From contig JAAZNL010000046.1 in assembly GCA_012798315.1 (NCBI GenBank), positions 1-43,334 on the forward strand: 43,334 nucleotides of DNA, written 5' to 3'. The position numbers were made by a program, and so were the translations under genes. Positions 22,949-30,808 of the stretch are shown piece by piece (within the stretch, counting starts at the first letter, position 1; every line of letters begins with the position of its first letter). Below the pieces are notes generated by a model that ran no database searches, was not told the origin of the DNA, and saw nothing but the letters and a program-made list of their open reading frames with translations. Source of the stretch: a candidate division WWE3 bacterium (GTDB taxonomy: Bacteria > Patescibacteriota > WWE3 > UBA101185 > UBA10185).

Positions 22949-24115
22949 TTATGCGCCAAAAATATACAGCTCCTCCTCTGCGCGGGTTACAGCGGTATAT
23001 AGCCACCTTTTCCACTGATCATCATCCATTTTTGCAAACCTTTCTTCGAAAAGCACCACTTTTTTTGCCTGACTACCCTGAGCTTTATGAACTGTCAATG
23101 CGTACCCAAAGTCGAACAAATCACCATCGCTTGCTTTAATACGATCTTTTGTAAAATTTATAGGTTCGGGCGACCCAAACTGTGGCGCGTAAATTTTGCC
23201 GTGATAAAGTGTTTCAATATCGTCCATAAATATTTCTGCATCATACCATTGTTCGTTAAGTAATTTAATTCTTTTTATAGTTCCGAGCATACCGTTGTAA
23301 ATGCCTCTTTTGTGGTTATTACGTAAACATATTACTCTATCTCCACTTTGAGGCGTTGGTGTTTCAAAACCCAATGAGTAACGGATAAACTGATTTATTT
23401 TGTTTCTGGTAGTGTTGTATCCGCACAATACTAACGTATCGGTCTTGTAGTTTTCTAACAATTCCATGCTTATTTCCGAAAAAGAAAAATCCTCGGGTGT
23501 ATATTTAACAACCCGCGGTCCAAATTTTTTACCTGGTATAACACCCTTCTGACGGGCGTGGATTGATACCTCGATTATCGGATTATCCTTTTCCTGTCTG
23601 TGAATTTCTTCTAGTTTTAGCAATGGTTTTTGCATCAAATTAAAGGCCCCGCGTATTGGAGGAAGTTGCCCGTGGTCGCCCACGGCAATAATCGGAATAC
23701 CGTAAGAGGTTAGATCGCTCCAAATATACTCATCTATCATCGAAGCTTCATCTACGATAATTAGTTGAACGTCAATTTGTTCCTTTTTTAACCACCCGGT
23801 AATCACACCATGTTCATTTTCCATTGGTTTGTAAATTAGACCGTGGATAGTGCTGATTGTGTCTCTGGTACTTAATGATTTTGTTTCGGTAAGTTTATTT
23901 TTAAGATTTTGTACCGCTCTGCCAGTATAACTGCAAAAACCTATTTTAATTTTCTCTTTAGAAACTCTATCCAGTTGATTTTTAATATAACCAATCAGCG
24001 TGGATTTGCCTGTTCCTGCATATCCGCCTAGGGTAATGAACTTTGGGTTACATCCTTCTCTTAACCATTTAAAAACTAATGTAGCTACTTGTTCCTGATC
24101 TTTAGATAACTGCAC
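22949..24115 (-). CDS. RecD/Dda-like superfamily 1 DNA helicase
   Basis: The 388-residue protein has SF1 helicase motif I GGYAGTGKST (about 29-38), motif Ia region SYTGRAVQNL, motif II VDEASMID, motif III GDHGQLPPI, the RecD/Dda-type GDRVICLRNN and NGMLGTI beta-barrel segment, motif V ALTVHKAQGSQ and motif VI YTAVTRAEEEL. It is short relative to RecD2 and lacks a long N-terminal domain, closer in size to phage Dda-type 5'-3' helicases. It sits in an operon with a ZIP transporter and a hydrolase upstream and the GIY-YIG gene immediately downstream. A helicase-nuclease pair in DNA repair is a reasonable inference. Confidence 0.93.
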   Translation of the reverse strand: MQLSKDQEQVATLVFKWLREGCNPKFITLGGYAGTGKSTLIGYIKNQLDRVSKEKIKIGFCSYTGRAVQNLKNKLTETKSLSTRDTISTIHGLIYKPMENEHGVITGWLKKEQIDVQLIIVDEASMIDEYIWSDLTSYGIPIIAVGDHGQLPPIRGAFNLMQKPLLKLEEIHRQEKDNPIIEVSIHARQKGVIPGKKFGPRVVKYTPEDFSFSEISMELLENYKTDTLVLCGYNTTRNKINQFIRYSLGFETPTPQSGDRVICLRNNHKRGIYNGMLGTIKRIKLLNEQWYDAEIFMDDIETLYHGKIYAPQFGSPEPINFTKDRIKASDGDLFDFGYALTVHKAQGSQAKKVVLFEERFAKMDDDQWKRWLYTAVTRAEEELYIFGA

Positions 24116-24133
24116 ACTAGCATTTTATCATTG

Positions 24134-24706
24134 TTAATTTAACGTGCTTAAAATTATAGGAGCAAGAAGTACGGTAGCTTGTATATCGGCAAGGTGCCCT
24201 CGCCCATTAAATGTTACAAATTCGGATTCAAGCTCTTCAGCTAACATCTTTCCTAAAAAATAAGGAATTGACCAGTCATCGGTTGAATGAACCTGAATTA
24301 TGCGCTTAGTTTTTGAACTGATATTCTTCGAATTTAGTTTTTTTTTAAAAAAACCTGCTACCCTGCCCTGTTTGGCTACCTTACCTAATATTGGTGAATT
24401 AGGCGGCGCAGAGATCAGTATAACAGCTTCCACCTGAATGTTATGTTCTTCCAGGTACATTAAGACGGTTCTTGCCCCAAGACTATATCCGACTAGAACC
24501 AGGGGTTTATCTGTTGTTTTTATAATTTCATCCAGCTTTATTATCCAGTTTTTAGCGTTTGGAATTAAATTAAATAACCCGAGATCATAGTCGGAGATAT
24601 CGTAATCGAGGTTTAGAGAATCAAATATTTCTTTTAGACATGGAAAGAAATTGCTTTTGGAAGAACCTCCTATACCGTGTACAACAATTATTTTACAGTC
24701 TTTCAT
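24134..24706 (-). CDS. RBBP9/YdeN-like alpha/beta hydrolase
   Basis: From the ATG at 24706 the protein has 190 residues with the alpha/beta-hydrolase pattern: VHGIGGS near the N-terminus, the nucleophile elbow GYSLGA, a catalytic Asp candidate in VHSTDDWSIPY, and catalytic His in GRGHLAD. This matches the small RBBP9/YdeN serine hydrolase family, whose substrates are mostly unknown. The frame is open to 24766, but the chosen ATG lies 2 nt after the ZIP stop and gives the usual short N-terminus. It is followed by the helicase gene after 18 nt. Confidence 0.85.
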   Translation of the reverse strand: MKDCKIIVVHGIGGSSKSNFFPCLKEIFDSLNLDYDISDYDLGLFNLIPNAKNWIIKLDEIIKTTDKPLVLVGYSLGARTVLMYLEEHNIQVEAVILISAPPNSPILGKVAKQGRVAGFFKKKLNSKNISSKTKRIIQVHSTDDWSIPYFLGKMLAEELESEFVTFNGRGHLADIQATVLLAPIILSTLN

Positions 24707-24708
24707 AT

Positions 24709-25437
24709 TTACTCTGTGAATAACATCAACATAACACCGGCAAGAAATATCAAAAAGGTAATCCATGAACGATTTTGTTTAGTTCCGTGACGGATCTCGG
24801 GTAACAAATCAGATGCTGCTGTATATATAAACCCGCCTGCTGCAAATGCGGTTATATAGGGTGTAAGAGCGGAACTGCCTTCGAGCCATAAATACCCTAT
24901 TAAGCCTCCCGCTATTGATGTTAGTGAAACCAGTAAATTTGATATAAGTGCTTTAGATTTTGAAAAGCCGGAATGCAGTAAAACACCAAAGTCCCCTATT
25001 TCCTGGGGAATTTCGTGAAGTATAACCGCGAATGCGGTAGTAATTCCCAGGGCAGTGCTGGTATAAAAGCTGGCGTATATTATTAATCCATCTATAAAGT
25101 TGTGGATTAAGTCGCCCGCTAAGCTAATGTAGCCAATTGTATGACTCTCTTGATCATATTCATGATGATGATGCCATTGCAGTATTTTTTCAAGTAAAAA
25201 GAATGTAATAAACGCAGAAAGTAAAATAATATTTACTGAGCGGACAGAAAGAGTTTCCGTAGATTCCGGTATTAAATGTAGAAATGCACTGCCCATTAAT
25301 GTTCCGGCCGCAAGTGCCACTACTTGTAATAGGTACATTTGAAGTTTCCTTTTTAAAAAAAACATTAGTACCGCTCCGCTAAGCGAAAGCAAACTAACCA
25401 AAACTGTTGAAATAATAGTTAAAAACAAGGCCGTCAT
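24709..25437 (-). CDS. ZIP-family divalent metal transporter
   Basis: The 242-residue protein has about eight membrane helices. The two metal-site helices carry HNFIDG and HEIPQE, the ZIP signature, and a cytoplasmic histidine cluster (HHHHEYD) lies between helices 3 and 4. It should import zinc or iron/manganese into the cytoplasm. It is the first gene of a four-gene minus-strand operon, with TATAAT 9 nt before the ATG just downstream of the terminator of the carbonic-anhydrase-like gene. Confidence 0.95.
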   Translation of the reverse strand: MTALFLTIISTVLVSLLSLSGAVLMFFLKRKLQMYLLQVVALAAGTLMGSAFLHLIPESTETLSVRSVNIILLSAFITFFLLEKILQWHHHHEYDQESHTIGYISLAGDLIHNFIDGLIIYASFYTSTALGITTAFAVILHEIPQEIGDFGVLLHSGFSKSKALISNLLVSLTSIAGGLIGYLWLEGSSALTPYITAFAAGGFIYTAASDLLPEIRHGTKQNRSWITFLIFLAGVMLMLFTE

Positions 25438-25452
25438 ATTTTTACAATTATA
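25438..25452 (-). promoter_or_regulatory. -10 element for the ZIP operon
   Basis: TATAAT (25452-25447) lies 9 nt before the ATG at 25437, giving a leader of about 2-3 nt. Confidence 0.5.
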
Positions 25453-25462
25453 CTACCATAAT

Positions 25463-25503
25463 AAAAAAAGGCGCTCAGTTAAAAATAAATTAACGTGAGC
25501 GCC
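25463..25503 (-). terminator. Rho-independent terminator of the carbonic-anhydrase-like gene
   Basis: GGCGCTCA/TGAGCGCC with an inner GTTAA/TTAAC stem forms a 13-bp hairpin with one unpaired base, followed on the minus strand by a run of seven T. It begins 11 nt after the stop codon. Confidence 0.92.
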
Positions 25504-25513
25504 GTCGGCACGC

Positions 25514-25954
25514 CTAACCCATCTCGTAAATGCGGTTGTCCAGCGTTTGGTAGAACAGTTTTATCTGTTTACGCACGGCTTCTTCCAGGCTGTCAATCGA
25601 TTTTTGGTACATGGGCCAAAGCATTCTCTTGACTTCACCTTCGGTCATCTGTGAATTGGTAAGGTCCAAGGCATCTGTTGCTCTGCAATTGTGGTGCGCG
25701 ACAACCCAAACCTCCTGTATTGTCGGGTGTAAAGTTGTGTAAAGATGCACCTGCTCCAGCGCGAAGTCGGGAGTAATAACGTGGGTTTTACCGTCCGCAG
25801 CGCTTTCGAATTTTATGGTGTGTTCCAGACAGATCCCAGCTCCCGGAAGGGTAAGATAATCTGCCTGGCGAAATCGTAATAAATATCGAAGCAAGTTGCG
25901 CGCGTCATCCAATCGGCCGTCTCCGCAAGCGATTACTAGTACTCCTATTGTCAT
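25514..25954 (-). CDS. Compact beta-carbonic-anhydrase-like zinc protein
   Basis: This 146-residue protein carries the beta-carbonic anhydrase metal-site pattern: C10-x-D12-x-R14 in ACGDGRLD and H87-x-x-C90 in VVAHHNCRA, with the LPGAG loop between. Full beta-CAs are about 190-230 residues, so this is a short member and may be a CA-like protein with another hydrolytic or lyase role. The gene is visibly more GC-rich than its neighbours. It has a near-consensus promoter, a leader of about 65 nt and a true Shine-Dalgarno (GGAGAG), ends in a strong terminator, and forms an isolated transcription unit. This style differs from most genes here and fits recent acquisition or strong expression. Confidence 0.8.
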   Translation of the reverse strand: MTIGVLVIACGDGRLDDARNLLRYLLRFRQADYLTLPGAGICLEHTIKFESAADGKTHVITPDFALEQVHLYTTLHPTIQEVWVVAHHNCRATDALDLTNSQMTEGEVKRMLWPMYQKSIDSLEEAVRKQIKLFYQTLDNRIYEMG

Positions 25955-25981
25955 AGTTACTCTCCTTATTCAAGTTTCTCT

Positions 25982-26002
25982 GATAAATGGATTTGATTTA
26001 TC
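25982..26002. promoter_or_regulatory. Perfect 7-bp inverted repeat in the carbonic-anhydrase-like leader
   Basis: GATAAAT and ATTTATC flank a 7-nt spacer within the untranslated leader, about 28 nt upstream of the ATG. It could be an RNA hairpin or a protein-binding site. Confidence 0.4.
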
Positions 26003-26024
26003 CTTAGGCGTTCTTGGTGCGGAA

Positions 26025-26053
26025 ATTATACCCTATAGCTCTAGGTCGGTCAA
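26025..26053 (-). promoter_or_regulatory. Near-consensus promoter of the carbonic-anhydrase-like gene
   Basis: TTGACC (26053-26048), a 17-bp spacer and TATAAT (26030-26025) predict a start near 26018 and a leader of about 64 nt. Confidence 0.75.
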
Positions 26054-26074
26054 AAGAATTTGTCGAACCGGGAA

Positions 26075-28432
26075 TTATTTATCTGCCGACATGGTTGAGC
26101 TAAAACGGGCAAATTCAAAAAATAATAAGGTAAACAAAATTACCATAACGAACGGGGCAAAAATAGATAACCAGTTGCGCTTTCCAGGTATGTACTCCCT
26201 GAGAGTTAAAGAATTCGTTACCACAGAAATAGAACTTAATGCCATAGCAAGACCTGCTAATTCCGGTTTTAATACCAGACCATAGTTAGCGAATATTCTA
26301 GCAGCGATTGGGATGCCGATAACATTATAAAATAAAGCAAAAAACATATTTTGTTTTATTTTGCCGACAGTAACCTTTGATAAATCAATGGCATTTACAA
26401 CATCATGTAAATCATTTTTAATTATCACAATTCCGCCGGCTTCCATTGCTACGTCTGTTCCTGAACCCATTGCTATACCCAAATCTGCTTGTGCAAGGGC
26501 TGGAGCATCATTTATCCCATCACCGACCATCGCTACGGTTTTTCCTGCCCGTTGAAGCTTTGTAATCTCATTAACCTTATCCTGCGGCAATACCTCGGCC
26601 AAAACATTAGAAATACCGACTTGTGCCGCTATTGCACTTGCGGTTTTATGGTTATCACCGGTAATCATGTATACATCAATTCCAAGCTTTTTAAGTTTTT
26701 CGACTGCGTCTTTAGAAGTTTCTTTTACCCTATCCGCCACAGCTAGTGCGCCTATGATAGATTCTTTTGTGGCTAAAATCATGACTGTATTACCTTGTTC
26801 CTCTAAATTTGCGATCATACTTTCGACGTTATCAAAGGATTGGTTGAGTATATGTTGAAGTAATTTTCGATTGCCTAAATAATAAATTGTTCCATCAATA
26901 GTACCTTTAATTCCGTGTCCCGGAATTGCTTCAAAATCGGATACTTCCCGTAAAGTAAGATTTTTGACCAAAGCGTAATTATATATTGATTCAGCCAAAG
27001 GATGTTCAGATAGTTTTTCTAAACTCGCAGATATAATTAGTATTTCGTTTTCTTCGTGTGTGGATAGACTTAAAACATTTGTTACTTCCGGTTTCCCTTT
27101 AGTTATTGTTCCTGTTTTATCAAAAACCATTGCGTTTATCTTTACTGCGTTTTCCAAAGGTTCACCTCCTTTAATAAGAATTCCGTTCTCAGCACCCTTA
27201 CCTGTACCAACCATAATAGAAGTAGGCGTGGCTAAGCCTAATGCGCAGGGACAGGCAATTACGATAACTGAAGTAAAGGCCATTAACGCAAATGAAAGAG
27301 ATGCTCCAATTACAAAATACCAAATTACAAATGTTGCCGTTGCAAATAATAAAACTAAAGGAACAAATACAGCAGAAATCCTATCAGCAAAGTCCTGAAT
27401 CGGCGCTTTTGAACCCTGGGCATCTTCAACCAGGCGAATAATTTGTGCAAGAGTTGTTTCAGTTCCAACTCGCGTGGCCCTAAATTCAAAACTACCTGTT
27501 TTATTTATAGTTCCGCCTATAACCTTGTCGCCTTCGTGTTTTTCTACCGGAATACTTTCCCCGGTTATCATAGACTCGTCTATAGAAGACGAGCCTTTTA
27601 ATATTTCACCATCAACAGGTATTTTTTCGCCCGGACGTACAATAATTGTGTCGCCTACAATAACTTTATCTATATCTAAATCTTGTGTATCGCCGTTTCT
27701 GATTACACGCGCGGTTTTTGATTGAAGTCCCATTAATTTTTTAATAGCGTCAGAGGTTTTTCCTTTAGCTTTAGATTCAAGATATTTTCCCAATATCACG
27801 AATGTTATTAAAAATGCCGCAGTTTCAAAATATAATTCAGGAATTTTGTTCCCATTTGTGCCAAATAATGAACCGGTATTCTGAAAATATAAAAAGTAAT
27901 TAATTACGCTGTAAAAATATGCAACCGATGTGCCGATTGCGATTAAGCTATCCATATTAAATGTTCCCATGCGTAATGCCGCCCACATACCTTTATAAAA
28001 TCCCCTACCGATATAAAACTGAACCGGCGTTGTAAGAATTAAAGAAATAATTCCAACATACGGAAGCAGAAAACTGCGTCCCGGAATAAACATGAAAAAA
28101 TCAAAAAGCATGAAATACGCCATTGGTAGACTGAGAAGCGCGCTGGACACGAAACTGTAAAACTTGGTTTTTAAATGCTCGTGTTGTTTGTGCGTTGTTT
28201 CTTCGTGATTTGCACTCGATAATGCCGCTTTATATCCTGCTTTTTCCACGGCTTTAATAAGCGGTTCTGAGTCAACAAAAGTATCGTCAACATACACACT
28301 GGCTTTTTCCGCAGCAAAATTCACATTTGCCTCTTTAACACCCGCCACCTTCTTTACGGAACGCTCAATAAGTAAAGCGCATGAGGCACAATGCATCCCC
28401 TCAATATCCATTTGTACTATATTATTAGTCAT
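26075..28432 (-). CDS. copA: Copper-transporting P1B-type ATPase
   Basis: The 785-residue ATPase has one N-terminal HMA domain with GMHCASC, eight predicted membrane helices, the actuator motif MITGES, the CPC transport motif in IACPCALG, phosphorylation motif DKTGT, the HP locus (SEHPLAES) and the hinge motif [10 protein letters not shown]. The CPC motif with later membrane residues typical of P1B-1 pumps indicates export of Cu(I), possibly Ag(I), from the cytoplasm. It starts 9 nt after the stop of the HMA-UreH-cupredoxin gene, so the two form an operon for copper handling. Confidence 0.96.
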   Translation of the reverse strand: MTNNIVQMDIEGMHCASCALLIERSVKKVAGVKEANVNFAAEKASVYVDDTFVDSEPLIKAVEKAGYKAALSSANHEETTHKQHEHLKTKFYSFVSSALLSLPMAYFMLFDFFMFIPGRSFLLPYVGIISLILTTPVQFYIGRGFYKGMWAALRMGTFNMDSLIAIGTSVAYFYSVINYFLYFQNTGSLFGTNGNKIPELYFETAAFLITFVILGKYLESKAKGKTSDAIKKLMGLQSKTARVIRNGDTQDLDIDKVIVGDTIIVRPGEKIPVDGEILKGSSSIDESMITGESIPVEKHEGDKVIGGTINKTGSFEFRATRVGTETTLAQIIRLVEDAQGSKAPIQDFADRISAVFVPLVLLFATATFVIWYFVIGASLSFALMAFTSVIVIACPCALGLATPTSIMVGTGKGAENGILIKGGEPLENAVKINAMVFDKTGTITKGKPEVTNVLSLSTHEENEILIISASLEKLSEHPLAESIYNYALVKNLTLREVSDFEAIPGHGIKGTIDGTIYYLGNRKLLQHILNQSFDNVESMIANLEEQGNTVMILATKESIIGALAVADRVKETSKDAVEKLKKLGIDVYMITGDNHKTASAIAAQVGISNVLAEVLPQDKVNEITKLQRAGKTVAMVGDGINDAPALAQADLGIAMGSGTDVAMEAGGIVIIKNDLHDVVNAIDLSKVTVGKIKQNMFFALFYNVIGIPIAARIFANYGLVLKPELAGLAMALSSISVVTNSLTLREYIPGKRNWLSIFAPFVMVILFTLLFFEFARFSSTMSADK

Positions 28433-28440
28433 TAATTATC

Positions 28441-29814
28441 TTAAATGCTATCTACAACCGTAAAATATCCGGTGTACATGCCCATACTGCATGAAAATTT
28501 AATAGTGCCTAACGTTGTAGGTGTAAAAGTTATAACATTTTCACCGGCTTTTAGGCTCTTTCGTATTCCCAATTGAGAAGAGAAAATACTCGAAGCGCAC
28601 GTATTGGAGTCAGTTGAATTAATCACCCATTTTACAGGAATATCCTTTTTTATAGTAAAAGACTTTGGCGTATATCCGTAAGCTGACTGAGTCATGTTAA
28701 TAACCTGAAATCCGTTTTCGATGCTTACATTTTTATTTTCTGGGATAGGCGTTGTTTTTGGAGCGCTTATTTTTGGCATGCTTGGAATATTTATTCCGGT
28801 TAAATTTAGGCCATTTGAAATATTAAAGACTGCAAGACTAACAACCGTGAGCCCGACAAATTTGAAGAATGTGTCTGCGATCCTGCCTTTGATAACAGCC
28901 GTTAGCCCTCCTATACCCAATAATCCTGGAGATGTACCAAGCGCGAATACACCCATTGTTATAGCACCAGTTGTTACACTTCCACTGGAAACGGCATAAA
29001 GCTGCATCGCCTGGGTAAAACCGCATGGTACAAAAAACGATAAACCACCTAAAAGAAACGGTCCGGAATTCCTATAGTTTTCCTGTTTTTTAGCATCAAT
29101 TCGAAGCAATTTATAAATTTCCTTCGGTAAAGTAAACCGTATTTGCTCCAGTTTTGGAAAAACGCCAATTATCTGTAAGCCCATTAGAAGCATTACCATT
29201 CCTACCAGAATAGTTAAAGTTCCTATTGATGCCGATCCCAACTGTAGCAAAGATCCAAAATATCCGATCAGACCCCCCAATAACGTAAAAAAAATAATTC
29301 TCCCCGCGTTAAATATAATATGGGGCATAAATTTTTGTTGAGGGGTAGCATGCGGATGACTTTCAGCGTACTTTGCAGAAACACTTAATACTAAACCACC
29401 GACAAGTGCCATACAGGTAGACACTCCGGCAGTTAAACCTACCAAAAATACTACAGGTATACTGGATAAATTATTTGATGTGTTTGCAGCCAGTTTGAAC
29501 AAGCCAAAATTTTTTGCGACAAAATACAATATGACAAAAACTAAGGTAGCTTTCATTAAGTCGTAATAAACGTTGAGGTCTTTTGAAAACCAGCTTTTAT
29601 TGTCTTTTCCTATAGTATATCCGCACGAAGTTACTGCGTTCTCAAATGTATCGTCTGATATCTCTCCGGAGTATAAAACTTCTGCTGTGCCTTTTTTTTC
29701 GCTTACTTTAGCTTGGGTTACGCCGGGAATTTGCAATAACGACTCTTCAACCAGGATTTCACAAGATCTACAATGCATGCCTTTAATAGATATAGTTTTT
29801 GTTGAATCGGGCAT
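28441..29814 (-). CDS. HMA - UreH/DsbD-like membrane domain - cupredoxin fusion
   Basis: From the ATG at 29814 the protein has 457 residues in three modules. An N-terminal HMA copper-chaperone domain carries GMHCRSC. A six-helix membrane domain of the UreH/TauE-SafE-2 type follows, with GLTAGVSTCMALVGG and FFVPCGFTQAMQL each containing a membrane cysteine. A C-terminal extracytoplasmic cupredoxin-like domain carries a candidate cysteine in NTCASS and CSMGM near the end. The order implies copper movement from cytoplasm through membrane to an outer site. The frame is open to a TTG at 29835, but the ATG gives the normal HMA N-terminus. It is first in the operon with copA. The physiological direction and partner are not established. 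Confidence 0.9.
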   Translation of the reverse strand: MPDSTKTISIKGMHCRSCEILVEESLLQIPGVTQAKVSEKKGTAEVLYSGEISDDTFENAVTSCGYTIGKDNKSWFSKDLNVYYDLMKATLVFVILYFVAKNFGLFKLAANTSNNLSSIPVVFLVGLTAGVSTCMALVGGLVLSVSAKYAESHPHATPQQKFMPHIIFNAGRIIFFTLLGGLIGYFGSLLQLGSASIGTLTILVGMVMLLMGLQIIGVFPKLEQIRFTLPKEIYKLLRIDAKKQENYRNSGPFLLGGLSFFVPCGFTQAMQLYAVSSGSVTTGAITMGVFALGTSPGLLGIGGLTAVIKGRIADTFFKFVGLTVVSLAVFNISNGLNLTGINIPSMPKISAPKTTPIPENKNVSIENGFQVINMTQSAYGYTPKSFTIKKDIPVKWVINSTDSNTCASSIFSSQLGIRKSLKAGENVITFTPTTLGTIKFSCSMGMYTGYFTVVDSI

Positions 29815-29818
29815 TTTT

Positions 29819-29842
29819 TTAAATAACACTCCCAAAAGACAT
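29819..29842 (-). other. Short leader ORF upstream of the copper operon
   Basis: An ATG at 29842 opens an 8-codon frame (MSFGSVI and stop) that ends 4 nt before the ATG of the fusion gene. It is the first ATG of the predicted transcript. It may be chance or a translational coupler. Confidence 0.25.
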
Positions 29843-29869
29843 ATTGATGGAAATAAATATACTAAAAAA

Positions 29870-29878
29870 ATTATAGCA
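29870..29878 (-). promoter_or_regulatory. Extended -10 promoter of the copper operon
   Basis: TGC-TATAAT (29878-29870) lies between the upstream gene stop and the fusion gene and predicts a leader of about 50 nt. No -35 was assigned, and no recognisable copper-repressor operator was found. Confidence 0.5.
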
Positions 29879-29880
29879 TA

Positions 29881-30702
29881 TTAAAAAGGCAAAGGTTTTT
29901 TGATCAAGGATTCCTTTAACGCAGCTAGAGCTGTAATACTAAAGAGATCGTTAATATACGCTTCGTTGTTAGTTGTCAGATCAGTAACATCGGATAATCT
30001 TTCTAGTACTTCGGATAGTTTTTTAAGTATAGGGCTGTTTAATGGCAGTGGTGGACCTGAGATCGGATCGGCATCGTACTTATAATTTACTTTTAATTGC
30101 TTTTTCAAGTCGCTCAAAGTTATATTTTTTTTGCTCACGTAAAATAAAGCTTGAATCGGAGAACTTGTACCGCTGTTACCCGAGTTATTCCAATATGTTC
30201 CTAAGTTACGTACTTCTATTAAATCAAATAAATCATCAATTAGATTCAGTTTTCGATTTACCAGCGTTTTTCCGTAATTATTTTCGTCTGTATTGTGGGG
30301 TACAGAGCCTCGATACACTTCGATAGTGTACTTTCCCCCCAAAGTAACCCGATTTTGACCAGCCAACAGAATGTAGCTTTCGTTTTCAACGCGCAAAATA
30401 ATAGGAACAACAACTCTTGGTAAAACATCGGCAATGACAATGTGCCTTCTTGCTCGGGTTAGAATTTTTTTGCCGGGTGGAATTATATTAAGACTAATAA
30501 TCTTTACTATACCTTCAAAATCGGTAATGGAATCAACTGATAAAACACAAAATTCGTCTATCTCCGTACCCCTTTTTGAAAACGGAGGAATCAGGTTTTC
30601 TAGCGTATTGTTGATTTCTTCAAGAGATGTGATTCCACAGTCCTCAGGTTTTTTTTCGCCGCAGAGTTTTGTAAGAAAATTACGATCATCGATTACTTCC
30701 AT
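29881..30702 (-). CDS. Degenerate Nudix-fold protein
   Basis: The 273-residue protein has the layout of an ADP-sugar-type Nudix domain in its middle: YILLAGQNRVTLGGKYTIEVYRGSV corresponds to the strand and E-x-x-RG region, and LIEVRNLGTYWNNSGNSG to the strand after the Nudix helix. The Nudix box helix itself reads NYGKTLVNRKLNLIDD, without the REx2-EE glutamates that bind Mg2+, so hydrolysis is unlikely. The N-terminal 90 and C-terminal 80 residues match nothing I recognise. It has its own leaderless-type promoter. The assignment rests on recalled pattern similarity. Confidence 0.55.
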   Translation of the reverse strand: MEVIDDRNFLTKLCGEKKPEDCGITSLEEINNTLENLIPPFSKRGTEIDEFCVLSVDSITDFEGIVKIISLNIIPPGKKILTRARRHIVIADVLPRVVVPIILRVENESYILLAGQNRVTLGGKYTIEVYRGSVPHNTDENNYGKTLVNRKLNLIDDLFDLIEVRNLGTYWNNSGNSGTSSPIQALFYVSKKNITLSDLKKQLKVNYKYDADPISGPPLPLNSPILKKLSEVLERLSDVTDLTTNNEAYINDLFSITALAALKESLIKKPLPF

Positions 30703-30714
30703 TGTTTTATTATA
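30703..30714 (-). promoter_or_regulatory. -10 element of the Nudix-like gene, leaderless spacing
   Basis: A perfect TATAAT (30714-30709) ends 6 nt before the ATG at 30702. Confidence 0.6.
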
Positions 30715-30751
30715 CTTTGACCGCGCAAATTATGCATGCTAACATGTTTTT

Positions 30752-30781
30752 AGCGATCGTATGATCTAGTCAACGATAGCT
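30752..30781. promoter_or_regulatory. Interrupted palindrome between divergent genes
   Basis: AGCGATCGT (30752-30760) and ACGATAGCT (30773-30781) are inverted repeats with 8 of 9 pairs and a 12-nt spacer. They lie 27 bp before the epimerase ATG, suited to an operator or an RNA hairpin. Confidence 0.35.
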
Positions 30782-30808
30782 TCTATTTATTTACTAGCTA
30801 AATTTAAT

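Noticed and set aside
27060-27725. Antisense open frames across copA
   Set aside because: They are antisense shadows of a well-supported P-type ATPase with intact motifs and show no family features.
28838-30440. Short frames around 28.8 and 30.3 kb in other frames of the copper-fusion and Nudix-like genes
   Set aside because: Their composition and position indicate shadow frames of the annotated genes.
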